Shown: positions 1-8,842, counted from the stretch's first letter. The stretch: 64,000 bases of DNA from a bacterium (GCA_035308905.1 DATGFS010000026.1:61492-125491); one strand, 5' to 3'. Numbers and translations are program-made. The notes: generated by a model from the letters alone, not told the origin.

Positions 1-1186
1 CGCGTACGTCTCGTCGGTCGACGCGCTGGACCCCTATACGGTGGTGGTGCGCTTCAAGGAGCCGTACGGGCCGTTTCTGCACCTGGTGGCGGCGGCGCCG
101 GTGCTCTCCCGCCGCCTCTACGAAGGGACGGACGTCCTCACGAACCCGTACAATCTGAAGCCGGCCGGGGCGGGGCCGTTCAAGCTGCAGGAATGGGTGC
201 GCGGCGATCACATCACGCTCGTGCGCAACGACAGCTACTACGAGCGCGGGCTTCCGTACCTGGACCGGATTGTTTTCAAGATGATCCCGAACCCGCACGC
301 GCGAACGGTCGCGATCCAGACTGGCGACATCGATTACATCCACGACTACTACTTCAACCGGGCGGACTACAATCTCGTGGCCCACCGCCGGGACATCGTC
401 GCGAAGCTCGATCCCGGCTTTCCGGAGGACGACCTGATCATCTTCAACGTCCGCAAGGCGCCCTTTTCGGATCGCCGCGTCCGGCAGGCGATCGCGCGCG
501 CGGTCGACCGGCAGGCGCTGATCGACCGGGTGTACCGCGGCCTGGGCGGAGTGAGCCGCAGCGCGATCGACACGCGCATCGGCTGGGCCTACGATCCGCA
601 GGTCGACTTCCAGAAGATGTACGCGTACAACCCGAAAGCGGCGGAGGCGCTCCTGGACGAAGCCGGGTATCCGCGCAAGGGCGGCGGGGTCAGATTTCAG
701 ATGCGGGTGACGTTCGATCCCGGCCACTCGGGGTTTCTCGACATGGGCCAGGTGATCCGCGAACAACTGCGGCAGATCGGCATCGACGTGCAGCTGGAGG
801 CGATCGAGCGCAACGTGATGATCGAGCGGGTGTTCAGGAATTGGGATTTCGACGCCACGCTCCAGAACTACGCGACCGGCGGCGATCCCGCGGTCGGCGT
901 GCAGCGTCTCTACATCTGCTCGGACGTGCGCCGGGCGCCGTTCGTGAACGCGTCGGGCTACTGCAACAAGGACGTCGACGCGCTGTTTACGCAGGGCGCC
1001 GGGCAGGCGGTGGAGTCGCAGCGCGTCGCGCCGTACCGGAAGGTCCAGGAGCTGCTCGCGCCCGAGATCCCCAGCCTTCCGCTGGTCCAGCTCGCCGAGG
1101 TGGACGTCGCGCGCAGTACCGTGCACGGCTTGTGGGGCGACGGTTCGGCTTCGTACTACTACGGCCGGGTCTGGTTGAGCAAGTGA
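1..1186 (+). CDS. ABC transporter substrate-binding protein, family 5 (5' partial)
   Basis: Periplasmic or lipid-anchored binding protein of a dipeptide/oligopeptide/nickel-type ABC importer. The reading frame is open from the first bases of the window, so the signal peptide and N-terminal lobe lie upstream; about 394 residues are visible. The family 5 pattern is clear: a GPFKLQEW block followed by a basic LVRN and paired aromatics, and later a VRQAIARAVDRQAL stretch typical of the hinge region. It is followed by two permease genes with a 10-bp hairpin between, the usual layout for such operons. The substrate cannot be read from sequence; the downstream PrpD-like and lyase genes suggest a small carboxylate or amino-acid derivative rather than a peptide, which is inference. 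Confidence 0.9.
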   Translation, partial: AYVSSVDALDPYTVVVRFKEPYGPFLHLVAAAPVLSRRLYEGTDVLTNPYNLKPAGAGPFKLQEWVRGDHITLVRNDSYYERGLPYLDRIVFKMIPNPHARTVAIQTGDIDYIHDYYFNRADYNLVAHRRDIVAKLDPGFPEDDLIIFNVRKAPFSDRRVRQAIARAVDRQALIDRVYRGLGGVSRSAIDTRIGWAYDPQVDFQKMYAYNPKAAEALLDEAGYPRKGGGVRFQMRVTFDPGHSGFLDMGQVIREQLRQIGIDVQLEAIERNVMIERVFRNWDFDATLQNYATGGDPAVGVQRLYICSDVRRAPFVNASGYCNKDVDALFTQGAGQAVESQRVAPYRKVQELLAPEIPSLPLVQLAEVDVARSTVHGLWGDGSASYYYGRVWLSK

Positions 1187-1200
1187 GTCGCGGCGGCGGG

Positions 1201-1223
1201 GCCCGGAGGCTACGCCTCCGGGC
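1201..1223 (+). promoter_or_regulatory. Intra-operon hairpin between binding-protein and permease genes
   Basis: A perfect 10-bp inverted repeat (GCCCGGAGGC / GCCTCCGGGC) with a 3-base loop lies 15 bases after the binding-protein stop and 18 bases before the proposed permease start. No T-run follows. Hairpins in this position commonly stabilise the upstream binding-protein mRNA or partly terminate, so that binding protein is made in excess over permease. Seen directly; the role is inferred. Confidence 0.6.
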
Positions 1224-1241
1224 CCGCCGCGGGCGCCTGCG

Positions 1242-2207
1242 CTGAGCCGCTACATCCTGCACCGGGCCGTCCAAACGGTCCCGCTCCTCCTCGGGGTCAT
1301 CGTCGTCAATTTTCTGCTCATCCATCTCGCGCCCGGCGATCCCGTCCAGGCGCTGGTCGGCGACTTTCCGGCGCCGGCGGCCTACGTGCAGGCCGTGCGC
1401 CACCAGTTCGGCCTCGATCGTCCGCTCGGCGTGCAGCTCCTGAAGTATCTCCAGCACGCGGGCACCGGCGATTTCGGCTATTCGTTTGCGCAGCGCCGGC
1501 CGGTCCTCCGCGTGATTCTCGAGCGCGCCCCGGCCACCGCGCTGTTGGTGCTGACCGCGTGGGCGGCGGCGGCGGTCCTCGGTCCGCTGATCGGGATCGC
1601 GGCCGCGCTGCGCCGCAATTCCGCGCTCGACCATCTCGTCATGACCTCGGCCCTCGCCGGGTACTCGATCCCGGTGTTCTGGCTCGGCCAGCTGCTCGTG
1701 CTGGCGTTCGCGCTGTGGCTCGGCTGGCTGCCGGCGGAGGGCATGCAGGCCGTGCGGCGGCAGCTCACGGGCGGCGCGCACCTCGCCGACGTCGGCCGGC
1801 ACCTGATCCTGCCCGCGGTCGCGCTCTGCCCCAGGTATCTCGCCGTCAACGCGCGGCTGATGCGCACGAGCCTGATCGACGTGCTGCACCGCGACTACGT
1901 GACCACGGCCCGGGCGAAGGGGTTGTCCGCCTCGCGGGTCGTGGCGCGGCACGCGGTCCGTAACGCCGTGCTGCCCGTGGTCACGATCATGGGATTCGAT
2001 CTCGGGTTCCTGCTGACGGGCTCCGCGCTCGTCGAGACCGTGTTCGCGTGGCCGGGCGTCGGCCTCTTGCTCTTTACGTCGCTCTCCACGCGCGACTATC
2101 CGGTGCTGCTCGGCATCTTCTCGCTCGCGGCCGCCGTCGCGGTCGCCGCGAACTTGCTGACCGACATCGTGTACGGCTATCTCGATCCCCGGATCCGCTA
2201 TACGTGA
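1242..2207 (+). CDS. ABC transporter permease, DppB/OppB type (probable CTG start)
   Basis: Inner-membrane permease of the peptide-type importer begun by the preceding gene. The C-terminal half shows the conserved EAA-type loop (RAKGLSASRVVARHAVRNA) and the DPRIRYT end typical of DppB. The first ATG/GTG/TTG in frame is a GTG at 1386, but the 48 codons before it encode the canonical DppB N-terminus: RYILHRAVQTVPLLLGV, a membrane segment, then HLAPGDPV. The frame has no ATG, GTG or TTG between the stop at 1176 and 1386; a CTG at 1242 sits exactly where the family begins, giving 321 residues, a normal length. A CTG start or an assembly error is therefore likely. The stop is 13 bases before the next permease. 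Confidence 0.85.
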   Translation: MSRYILHRAVQTVPLLLGVIVVNFLLIHLAPGDPVQALVGDFPAPAAYVQAVRHQFGLDRPLGVQLLKYLQHAGTGDFGYSFAQRRPVLRVILERAPATALLVLTAWAAAAVLGPLIGIAAALRRNSALDHLVMTSALAGYSIPVFWLGQLLVLAFALWLGWLPAEGMQAVRRQLTGGAHLADVGRHLILPAVALCPRYLAVNARLMRTSLIDVLHRDYVTTARAKGLSASRVVARHAVRNAVLPVVTIMGFDLGFLLTGSALVETVFAWPGVGLLLFTSLSTRDYPVLLGIFSLAAAVAVAANLLTDIVYGYLDPRIRYT

Positions 2208-2220
2208 CGGGGACCGCGCG

Positions 2221-3195
2221 ATGACCTCCATTCCAGACGGCGGCGCCGGCGACGGCGGGATGTCCTCCGCGCTGGCGGGCGCCGGGCCGGCGCGCGGCGC
2301 GCCGGGCGACCAGCGGCCCGCCACCATGAAATTGACGCCGGCCCGGCCGGGGACCTCGGCGTCCGGCACCGTCCGGCGCTGGAGGCGGTTCGCGCGGCAC
2401 CGGGGCGCGGTCGCAGGCGCCGCGGCGCTCGCGCTTCTGGCGGCCGCGGCCGTGCTCGCGCCGTGGATCGCCCCGCACGACCCGCAGGCGCTCGCGGGGC
2501 CGCCGTTCGTGTCCCCCGGACCGCGGTTCTGGCTCGGCACCGACAACCTCGGACGGGACGTGCTGAGCGAGATCCTGCACGGCGCCCGCATCTCGCTCGC
2601 TGTCGGTGTGCTCGCGGCCGCGTCGTCGACGCTGATCGGCGTCGCGATGGGCGCCGTCGCGGGGTTCTTCGGCGGCAGAGCCGACGCGGTGCTGATGCGG
2701 ACGACGGAGTTCTTTCAGATCGTACCGCGCTTCTTTCTCGCGCTTATCATCATCGCGCTGTCGGGGCCGGGCCTCGCCAAAATTATCTTCGTCATCGCCA
2801 TCCTCGGCTGGCCGGCGGTGGCGCGCCTCGTGCGGGGGGAGTTTCTCCGGCTGCGCACGTATGAGTTCGTCGAGGCCGCCCGCGCGGTGGGGGCGTCCCC
2901 GCTCCTGATCATCGTCCGCGAGATCCTGCCGAACGCGATCGCCCCCGCGGTCGTCGCGGGATCCCTCGACGTCGCGCAGGCGATTCTGCTCGAGGCGGGG
3001 CTCAGCTTCTTCGGGCTGGGCGACCCCAATCACGTCAGCTGGGGCACGATGATCAACACGGCGCAGGCGTTCCTGGGCGAGGCCTGGTGGTTGTCGACCT
3101 TCCCCGGCCTCGCGATCCTGCTGGCCGTGTTGAGCGTCAACCTGGTCGGCGACGGGCTGAACGATGCGTTGAATCCGCGCTCGGAGCAGCGATGA
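2221..3195 (+). CDS. ABC transporter permease, DppC/OppC type
   Basis: Second membrane subunit of the importer, 324 residues. It shows the DppC block GTDNLGRDVLSEILHGARIS, the EAA loop EAARAVGASPLLIIVREILP, and the family end GDGLNDALNPR. The first 35 residues are Gly/Ala/Pro-rich and unlike the family, so an internal ATG at 2260 or 2326 (MKLTPARPG) may be the real start; the ATG at 2221 is kept because it follows the upstream stop closely. No ATP-binding subunits (DppD/DppF) follow: the next gene is a PrpD-family protein, so the ATPase must be supplied from elsewhere. Confidence 0.88.
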   Translation: MTSIPDGGAGDGGMSSALAGAGPARGAPGDQRPATMKLTPARPGTSASGTVRRWRRFARHRGAVAGAAALALLAAAAVLAPWIAPHDPQALAGPPFVSPGPRFWLGTDNLGRDVLSEILHGARISLAVGVLAAASSTLIGVAMGAVAGFFGGRADAVLMRTTEFFQIVPRFFLALIIIALSGPGLAKIIFVIAILGWPAVARLVRGEFLRLRTYEFVEAARAVGASPLLIIVREILPNAIAPAVVAGSLDVAQAILLEAGLSFFGLGDPNHVSWGTMINTAQAFLGEAWWLSTFPGLAILLAVLSVNLVGDGLNDALNPRSEQR

Positions 3196-3216
3196 CCGTC
3201 AAGGAGGCGATCGAAC

Positions 3217-4605
3217 ATGCAGGTCCGTGAGCGCGTGACGCTGAGCGGCCATCTCGCGGCGTTCGTCGCCGGTCTGCGCTACGAGGATCTTCCGGCCGAG
3301 GTGGTTGCACGGGCCAAGTCGGCGGTGCTCGACACGGTGGGCGCGGCGCTCGGCGGGGTGGGCACCGACGAAGGCGACCGCGCGCTCGCGGCGCTGGCGA
3401 TCTGCGCGCCGGGGGACCTCTGCGCCGTCTGGGGCACCACGATGCGCAGCAGCGTGCCGGGCGCGGCGCTCGCGAACGGCACCCGCGCCCACGCGCGGGA
3501 GCTGGACGATTACGGGGGCTGCGGCCACTCCGGCGCGGTCGTCGTGCCGGCCGCGATCGCGGCCGGCGAGCACCGGCGGATCTCCGGCAAGGCCCTGCTC
3601 GCGGCCGTCGTCGCCGGCTACGACGTCGCCGCGCGCGTGATGGACGCCGCGGGAGCGTACAAACCCCACAACGCGCGGGGCTGGCACTCCACCGGCACGG
3701 TGGGGAGCTTCGGCGCCGCGGCGGCCGCGGCCAAGGCGCTGGACCTCGGCGCCGCCGGGACGGCCCACGCCATCGGCATCGCGGGCTCGTTCACCGGCGG
3801 GCTGTGGGCCTTCATCCGCGACGGCGCGATGACGAAGCGCCTGCATCCGGGCAAAGCCGCCGAAAACGGCGTGCTCGCGGCGTACCTCGCGGAGCAGGGG
3901 TTCACCGGGCCGTCCGAGATCCTCGAGGCGCCGTGGGGCGGGTTCCTGTCCACGTACGACGCCGGACCGTCCGACCCCGCGGCGGTCACCGCGGACCTCG
4001 GCCGCCGGTATCTCATCATGCGCTCCGGCATCAAGCCGTTTGCCTGCTGCGCCGCGATTCACGCGCCGCTCGGGGCCTTTCAAGACCTCCTGGCGTGCCA
4101 CAACGTATCCGCCGACCAGGTGGCCAGGGTCACCGTGCGGGGCACGGCGTACGCGGTGCGGCAGCTCGGCAAGCACGACGTCGAGACGACGCTCGACGCG
4201 CAGATGAGCTTGCCCTACAGCTTCGCCGTGGCGCTGCGTACCGGACGCGCCGGCCGCGACGAGTACGGCGAGCCGCTGCTGCGCGATCCGGCGGTGCGCA
4301 CGCTCGCGTCCCGCGTGGAGCTCGTCGAGGATCCGGCGTTCACCGAAGAGACGCCGAAGGTCGTGGAGGTCGAGACGGCGGACGGACGGCGCTTCACCGG
4401 GTCGCAGGAGTTCCCACGCGGCCACGCGCGCAATCCGCTGAGCGCCGCGGACGTCGAGGCGAAGTTCATGGGCCTCGCGTCGGCGGTGCTGGGCGCGCGC
4501 GGCGCGGCGCGCGTGCGCGAGATCGTCGGCGGGCTCGAGGCGGAGCCGTCGCTCGGCTCCCTGCTGGACGCCGCCACGCCGGCGCACACCCGTTCAAGGG
4601 GGTAG
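3217..4605 (+). CDS. MmgE/PrpD family protein
   Basis: 462-residue member of the MmgE/PrpD family, whose characterised members include 2-methylcitrate dehydratase and cis-aconitate/itaconate enzymes. The family blocks are seen: an N-terminal all-helical domain with AKSAVLDTVGAALGG, then ELDDYGGCGHSG, GWHSTGTVGSFGAA and KRLHPGKAAENG. The start is supported by an AAGGAGG ribosome-binding site 8 bases before the ATG. It lies 21 bases after the DppC gene and 3 bases before a lyase gene, so it probably acts on the imported solute. Members of this family linked to ABC importers mostly have unknown substrates; methylcitrate dehydration is not assumed because no prpB or prpC is nearby. Confidence 0.88.
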   Translation: MQVRERVTLSGHLAAFVAGLRYEDLPAEVVARAKSAVLDTVGAALGGVGTDEGDRALAALAICAPGDLCAVWGTTMRSSVPGAALANGTRAHARELDDYGGCGHSGAVVVPAAIAAGEHRRISGKALLAAVVAGYDVAARVMDAAGAYKPHNARGWHSTGTVGSFGAAAAAAKALDLGAAGTAHAIGIAGSFTGGLWAFIRDGAMTKRLHPGKAAENGVLAAYLAEQGFTGPSEILEAPWGGFLSTYDAGPSDPAAVTADLGRRYLIMRSGIKPFACCAAIHAPLGAFQDLLACHNVSADQVARVTVRGTAYAVRQLGKHDVETTLDAQMSLPYSFAVALRTGRAGRDEYGEPLLRDPAVRTLASRVELVEDPAFTEETPKVVEVETADGRRFTGSQEFPRGHARNPLSAADVEAKFMGLASAVLGARGAARVREIVGGLEAEPSLGSLLDAATPAHTRSRG

Positions 4606-4608
4606 GAG

Positions 4609-6120
4609 ATGCGCAAGCAGCGGTCGTCGGAGTATCGCGGCTTTCGAAACGCGGGCATTCGCCTCGATGAGGACGTCCTTCCCGACGTCGAGGAGCACCG
4701 CAGCGACCGGGTCCTCAAGACCCTGTACTCGGTGCACGCGTTCGACAAGGCGCACCTCGTGATGCTCGCCGAGGAGAGCCTGATTCCGAAGGCCGATGCC
4801 GCGGCGATGCTCTCCGTCCTCCGTGAGTCCGAGCAGGAGGGCACCGAGCAGGTCCGGCTGCGCGTCGGCGGGGGCAATCACTCCGGCGAGCAGATGCTGA
4901 TCCGCCGGCTCGGCGAGGAGGTTGGCGGCCGCATCCACCTCGGACGCAGCTCCGGCGATCTCGGCGCGATCTCCCGCCGCATTCCGCAGCGCGACCGCGT
5001 GCTCGAGGTCCTCGGCGAGATCAACCGGGTGCGCGAAATGTTCCTCACGATGGCGGCCGAGCACGTCGAGACGATCATGCCGGGGTACACGTTTGGGCAG
5101 CACGCCCAGCCGATCACGCTGGCCCACTATCTGATCGCGTCGGCGGCGGTGCTCGAGCGGGACTTCGAGCGCGGCCTCGCGCTCTACCGGCGGACGAACC
5201 AGAGCCCCGCCGGCGCGGCGATCATGGCCGGGTCGGACTTCCCGTTGAACCGGCACCGCACGTCCGAGCTGCTCGGCTTCGATCAGCCGATCCGCAACAC
5301 GTTCGACGCGATCCAGACCGGCGACGTCTCGCTCGAGGCGTTCTGCTTCCTCGCCGTGCTGAACAACAGCGTCGGCCGCTGGGCCGACGACATCGTGCTG
5401 TGGAGCACGTCGGAGTTCGGGACGGTCGACATCCCGGACCGGTTCTGCGGCACGAGCAGCATCATGATGCAGAAGAAGAACCCGTACGGGCCGCAGTACG
5501 TCAAGGGCATGGCCTCGATGAGCCTCGGCGCGCTCGTCGTCGGATTCCACGTGGACAAGGGCCCCACCGGCGTGCCGGCGCTCGAGCGGCAGTATGCCGG
5601 CGAGCTGCTGTGGCGGCTGTTCGACGACACGGTGCGGGACCTCAGGTGGTGGCGGCAGCTGATGCCGGAGGTGCGGTGGAATACGAAGCTGATGCGCCGC
5701 CGCGCCGGGGAATTTTGGGCGCAGGCGACGGACATCGCCGGGGCGCTCGTACGCGACAAGAATATGTCCTGGCGGACCGCGCATCAGATCGTCGGCATCC
5801 TCGTCCGCTACGGATACGAGCGCGGCTTTGGGCCGGGCGACGTGACGCCGGCGCTGCTCGACGAGGCCGCGGTCGAATACATGGGCGAGCCGGTGCACCT
5901 GAGCAAGGAGAGCCTCCGCCGCGCGCTGGATCCCGAGCACTTCGTCAGGAGCCGGACCCTCTACGGCGGTCCGGCGCCGGAGGAAGCCCGGCGGCAGATC
6001 GACGAGTACCGCGCGCGGCTCGCGCGCGACGACGGCGAGGTCGCCGCGGCCCGGCGGCATCTCGAGGAGTCGCGCGCCAAGCTCGAGGCCGCGGTCGACG
6101 CGGTGCTGGCGTCGGCGTAA
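4609..6120 (+). CDS. Fumarase/aspartase-superfamily lyase, argininosuccinate-lyase-like
   Basis: 503-residue enzyme of the superfamily that splits C-N or C-O bonds with release of fumarate. The C3 signature lies near residues 281-292: GTSSIMMQKKNP, against the usual argininosuccinate lyase GSSIMPQKKNP, so the proline after the first Met is replaced by Met. Other ASL-like features are SGEQMLIRRLGEE near the N-terminus and AGSDFPLNRHRTSELLGFD mid-protein. It is 3 bases after the PrpD-family gene, with GGAGATG at the start. No other arginine genes are nearby, so a catabolic role on an N-substituted aspartate or related compound is more likely than arginine synthesis; this is inference. Confidence 0.82.
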   Translation: MRKQRSSEYRGFRNAGIRLDEDVLPDVEEHRSDRVLKTLYSVHAFDKAHLVMLAEESLIPKADAAAMLSVLRESEQEGTEQVRLRVGGGNHSGEQMLIRRLGEEVGGRIHLGRSSGDLGAISRRIPQRDRVLEVLGEINRVREMFLTMAAEHVETIMPGYTFGQHAQPITLAHYLIASAAVLERDFERGLALYRRTNQSPAGAAIMAGSDFPLNRHRTSELLGFDQPIRNTFDAIQTGDVSLEAFCFLAVLNNSVGRWADDIVLWSTSEFGTVDIPDRFCGTSSIMMQKKNPYGPQYVKGMASMSLGALVVGFHVDKGPTGVPALERQYAGELLWRLFDDTVRDLRWWRQLMPEVRWNTKLMRRRAGEFWAQATDIAGALVRDKNMSWRTAHQIVGILVRYGYERGFGPGDVTPALLDEAAVEYMGEPVHLSKESLRRALDPEHFVRSRTLYGGPAPEEARRQIDEYRARLARDDGEVAAARRHLEESRAKLEAAVDAVLASA

Positions 6121-6158
6121 ACTAGTTCTCGATCAACCCTGCTTTCATTACATGGTGG

Positions 6159-6177
6159 CCGGCCGCGGGTCGGCCGG
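6159..6177 (+). terminator. Short GC hairpin after the lyase gene
   Basis: CCGGCCG / CGGCCGG, a 7-bp stem with a 5-base loop, in the 72-base gap between the lyase and the dienelactone hydrolase. It has no T-run, so it may be a weak or factor-dependent terminator closing the operon that starts before the window. Confidence 0.35.
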
Positions 6178-6192
6178 TATGAGGTGGTCCTT

Positions 6193-7011
6193 GTGAAGCT
6201 GCGCGACGAGTGGGTGACCTATGATTCCGCGGGCGCCGGGGTGCGCGCCTACCAGGCATGGCCCGACCACGGCGACGAGCCGCTACCGGCCGTCGTCGTT
6301 ATCATGGAGATCTGGGGCGTCGACGGGCACATTCAGGATCTGGTCCGCCGGTTTGCGACCTCGGGCTACCTTGCGTGTGCGCCGGAATTATATTCCCACG
6401 GCAGCCTCCCGCCCGCGCTGTCGCAGGAGCGGATCGCGGCGGTGAAGGCGTTCTTCGAGACGGTGCCGCCGGCCGTCTGGCAGAATCCCGCCGAGCGCGA
6501 CGCCGCCGCCGCGAAGCAGGCCGAGCCGCGGCGCACCGCGCTTCAGGAGACGATGGGCCTGCTCTTCAATCCGAACCGCCCCTGGGACCGCTACGTCGGC
6601 GACCTCCGCGCGGCGGTCCGGCACGTGCAGGCGCATCCGCGGGCCACAGGCGCGCGCGTCGGCTCGACCGGCTACTGCATGGGCGGGGCCTTGTCCGGGC
6701 GCCTCGCGTGCGCGGAGCCGGCCCTCGCGGCCGCCGCCATCTACTATGGGGCCGCGCCGCCGGCCGATCAGATTCCGAACATCCGCTGTCCCGTCATGGG
6801 CTTCTACGGCGGCGACGACCCGCGGATCACGGAGGGGGTGCCGGCGTTTGCCGAGGCGATGAAGGCGGCCGGCAAGCCGTTCGAGCACCACGTCTACCCG
6901 GGCGCGCCGCACGCGTTCTTCAACGACGAGCGGCGTTCGTTCCGGATCGGCCCCTCGCGTGACGCGTGGGCCCGGACGCTGGCGTTCTTCGCCCGGCACC
7001 TGGCGGCCTGA
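6193..7011 (+). CDS. Dienelactone hydrolase family protein
   Basis: Alpha/beta hydrolase of the dienelactone hydrolase family, 272 residues from the GTG at 6193. The catalytic Cys is in GYCMGG (about residue 162), the Asp in YGGDDPRI and the His in GAPHAFF, so the Cys-Asp-His triad is complete. Members open lactones such as dienelactone in chlorocatechol breakdown, but many act on other esters. A start at 6184 is possible; 6193 is chosen because GAGGTGG lies 5 bases upstream. The stop is 2 bases before the next gene, so the two are co-translated. Confidence 0.88.
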   Translation: MKLRDEWVTYDSAGAGVRAYQAWPDHGDEPLPAVVVIMEIWGVDGHIQDLVRRFATSGYLACAPELYSHGSLPPALSQERIAAVKAFFETVPPAVWQNPAERDAAAAKQAEPRRTALQETMGLLFNPNRPWDRYVGDLRAAVRHVQAHPRATGARVGSTGYCMGGALSGRLACAEPALAAAAIYYGAAPPADQIPNIRCPVMGFYGGDDPRITEGVPAFAEAMKAAGKPFEHHVYPGAPHAFFNDERRSFRIGPSRDAWARTLAFFARHLAA

Positions 7012-7013
7012 TC

Positions 7014-7676
7014 GTGCGAATCGAAGTCGTCTCGGACGTCGTCTGTCCCTGGTGCTTCGTCGGCAAGCGCCGCCTCGAGCAGGCCCTCGCGATCGTGCGC
7101 GGCGGTGCGCCCGGCGGGGCCGCGGATGTCCACGTGACCTGGAAGCCCTACGAGCTCAACCCCGATCTGCCCCGCGAAGGCGTCGACCGCGCGGCCTACC
7201 GCCGCGCCAAGTTCGGCAGTCTCGAACGATCGCAGCGGTTGGACGCGCGCCTTTTGGCGGTCGGCGAAAGCGTCGGGATCCCGTTCGCGTTCGACAAGAT
7301 CCAGCGGACGCCCAACACTTTCGACGCGCACCGGCTGCTCTGGCTCGCCGATTCGCTGGGCCGGCAGGACGCGCTCGCGGAGGCGCTGTTCCACGCGTAC
7401 TTTCTGGACGGCCGCGACGCCGGCGATCACGGCGTGCTCGCGGACCTCGCCGCGGCCTCGGGCATTCCACGCGAGAGCGCGGCGGCGCTCCTCGCCGGCC
7501 GCGACGGCGAAGCCGACGTGCGGAGAGAAGAGGACCGCGCCATACGATCCGGCATCCAGGGGGTGCCGCACTTCATCATCGACGGGGCGCGCCAGATCTC
7601 CGGCGCGCAGGATCCCGCGGTGATCGCGGCCGCGATCCGGGACGCGCTGGGCACCGCCGCGAACGCGGAGACATAG
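7014..7676 (+). CDS. DsbA family oxidoreductase (FrnE-like)
   Basis: Thioredoxin-fold protein of the FrnE/2-hydroxychromene-2-carboxylate isomerase type, 220 residues from a GTG 2 bases after the hydrolase stop. The redox motif is CPWC at residues 11-14, followed by a helical insertion, and the cis-Pro loop is GIQGVPHFI near residue 185. FrnE-like proteins act in the cytoplasm as thiol oxidoreductases or polyketide-associated enzymes; no signal peptide is present here. An in-frame start further upstream would lie inside the hydrolase gene and is not used. Confidence 0.88.
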   Translation: MRIEVVSDVVCPWCFVGKRRLEQALAIVRGGAPGGAADVHVTWKPYELNPDLPREGVDRAAYRRAKFGSLERSQRLDARLLAVGESVGIPFAFDKIQRTPNTFDAHRLLWLADSLGRQDALAEALFHAYFLDGRDAGDHGVLADLAAASGIPRESAAALLAGRDGEADVRREEDRAIRSGIQGVPHFIIDGARQISGAQDPAVIAAAIRDALGTAANAET

Positions 7677-7726
7677 GCGCGCTGGACGATCACGCTGCCG
7701 GCCGGCAGGCGGACGGCAACCATGTA

Positions 7727-8311
7727 ATGACACCGGGCGGTGCCGGCGGCGCCTGGGCCTACGGCGCGAGCCAAGACGCCCCCGGGCTCGCCGAGATCTT
7801 CTGGGCGTTTCTGCTGGTCGGCTGCACGGCTTTCGGCGGCGCGATGTTCTGGGCGCACCGGATGCTCGTGCGCCGGCGGCGCTGGCTGCGTCCGGAAGAG
7901 TTCGCGGACCTCCTGGGCCTCTGCCAGTTTCTCCCCGGGCCCAATATCGTGAACCTCGCGACCGTGCTCGGGGAGGGGTACCGCGGGTTCCCGGGCGCCG
8001 TGGCGGCCCTCGCCGGTCTGCTCCTGGTGCCGATGCTGATCGTCACGGCGATGGCGGCGCTCTACGCACGGTTCGGGGCGCTCGCGCCCGTGCACGGCGT
8101 CTTCTCCGGCGTCGCCGCGTCCGCGGCGGGGCTCGCGCTTGGGCTGGCCGGTCACGTCGCGCGGCCGGTCCTCAGGCAGCGCTCCTGGACGTCGGCGCCG
8201 GTCATGGCCGCGGCGTTCGTCGCGGTCGGCCTGCTGCGCTGGCCCGTCGCCTGGACGCTGCTCGCGCTGGCGCCGCTGAGCATCGCGCTCGTCTGGCGGC
8301 GCACGGCGTGA
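7727..8311 (+). CDS. Chromate transporter, N-terminal half (CHR domain)
   Basis: 194-residue membrane protein of the CHR family. It carries the CHR blocks FWAFLLVGCTAFGGAM and LCQFLPGPNIVNLATVLG, followed by three to four hydrophobic segments. Family members transport chromate or similar anions; short ones work as pairs of single-domain proteins. It overlaps the next gene, the second half, at a GTGA junction. The ATG at 7727 is the first plausible start after the preceding stop. The link to chromate is from family knowledge only. Confidence 0.88.
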   Translation: MTPGGAGGAWAYGASQDAPGLAEIFWAFLLVGCTAFGGAMFWAHRMLVRRRRWLRPEEFADLLGLCQFLPGPNIVNLATVLGEGYRGFPGAVAALAGLLLVPMLIVTAMAALYARFGALAPVHGVFSGVAASAAGLALGLAGHVARPVLRQRSWTSAPVMAAAFVAVGLLRWPVAWTLLALAPLSIALVWRRTA

Positions 8312-8838
8312 CCGCGGCCGGCACGCTCGTCACGCTGGCCCGCGTCTTCGCCGGAGTCTCGCTGCTCGGATTCGGCGGCATCAACACGGTGCTGCCGGAG
8401 ATTCATCGTGAGGCGGTGGAAGCCGCGCGCTGGATCACCGACCGGCAGTTCGCGGACCTCTATGCGCTCAGCCAGGCGGAGCCGGGTCCCAACTCGTTCA
8501 TCGCGACGCTGATCGGCTTCCAGGCGGCCGGCGCGGCGGGCGCCGTCGTGTCGACGATGGCGATCTGCCTGCCGCCGGCGGCGCTGGCCTACCTCGTGGC
8601 GCGCGTCTGGGGCCGGATCCGCGGCAGCCGGTGGCGGGCGGCGATTCAGGCCGCGCTCACCCCGGTGATGGTCGGCCTCATCACCGCGAGCGCGCTCATT
8701 CTGATACGCGCCGCGGACCACAGCGCCGCGGCGTTCGCGGTGACGGCGGGTACCGCGCTGCTGGCCTACACGACCAACGTCAACCCGCTGTGGGCGTTCG
8801 TGGTCGCGGGCCTCCTCGGGCTCGCCGGCGTGTTCTGA
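8308..8838 (+). CDS. Chromate transporter, second half (CHR domain)
   Basis: 176-residue partner of the preceding gene, starting at a GTG that overlaps its stop by 4 bases. The same CHR pattern recurs: FAGVSLLGFGGINTVLPE, then LYALSQAEPGPNSFIATLIGF, followed by hydrophobic helices. The pair represents the two-gene (short-chain) form of ChrA, probably with opposite membrane topologies. A 20-base palindrome follows the stop. Confidence 0.87.
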   Translation: MTAAGTLVTLARVFAGVSLLGFGGINTVLPEIHREAVEAARWITDRQFADLYALSQAEPGPNSFIATLIGFQAAGAAGAVVSTMAICLPPAALAYLVARVWGRIRGSRWRAAIQAALTPVMVGLITASALILIRAADHSAAAFAVTAGTALLAYTTNVNPLWAFVVAGLLGLAGVF

Positions 8839-8842
8839 TCGG

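Noticed and set aside
987..2591. Long minus-strand open frames opposite the first importer genes
   Set aside because: Arg/Pro/Ala-rich shadows of the GC-rich plus-strand genes, with no family similarity or ribosome-binding site; the plus strand encodes clear DppB/DppC proteins.
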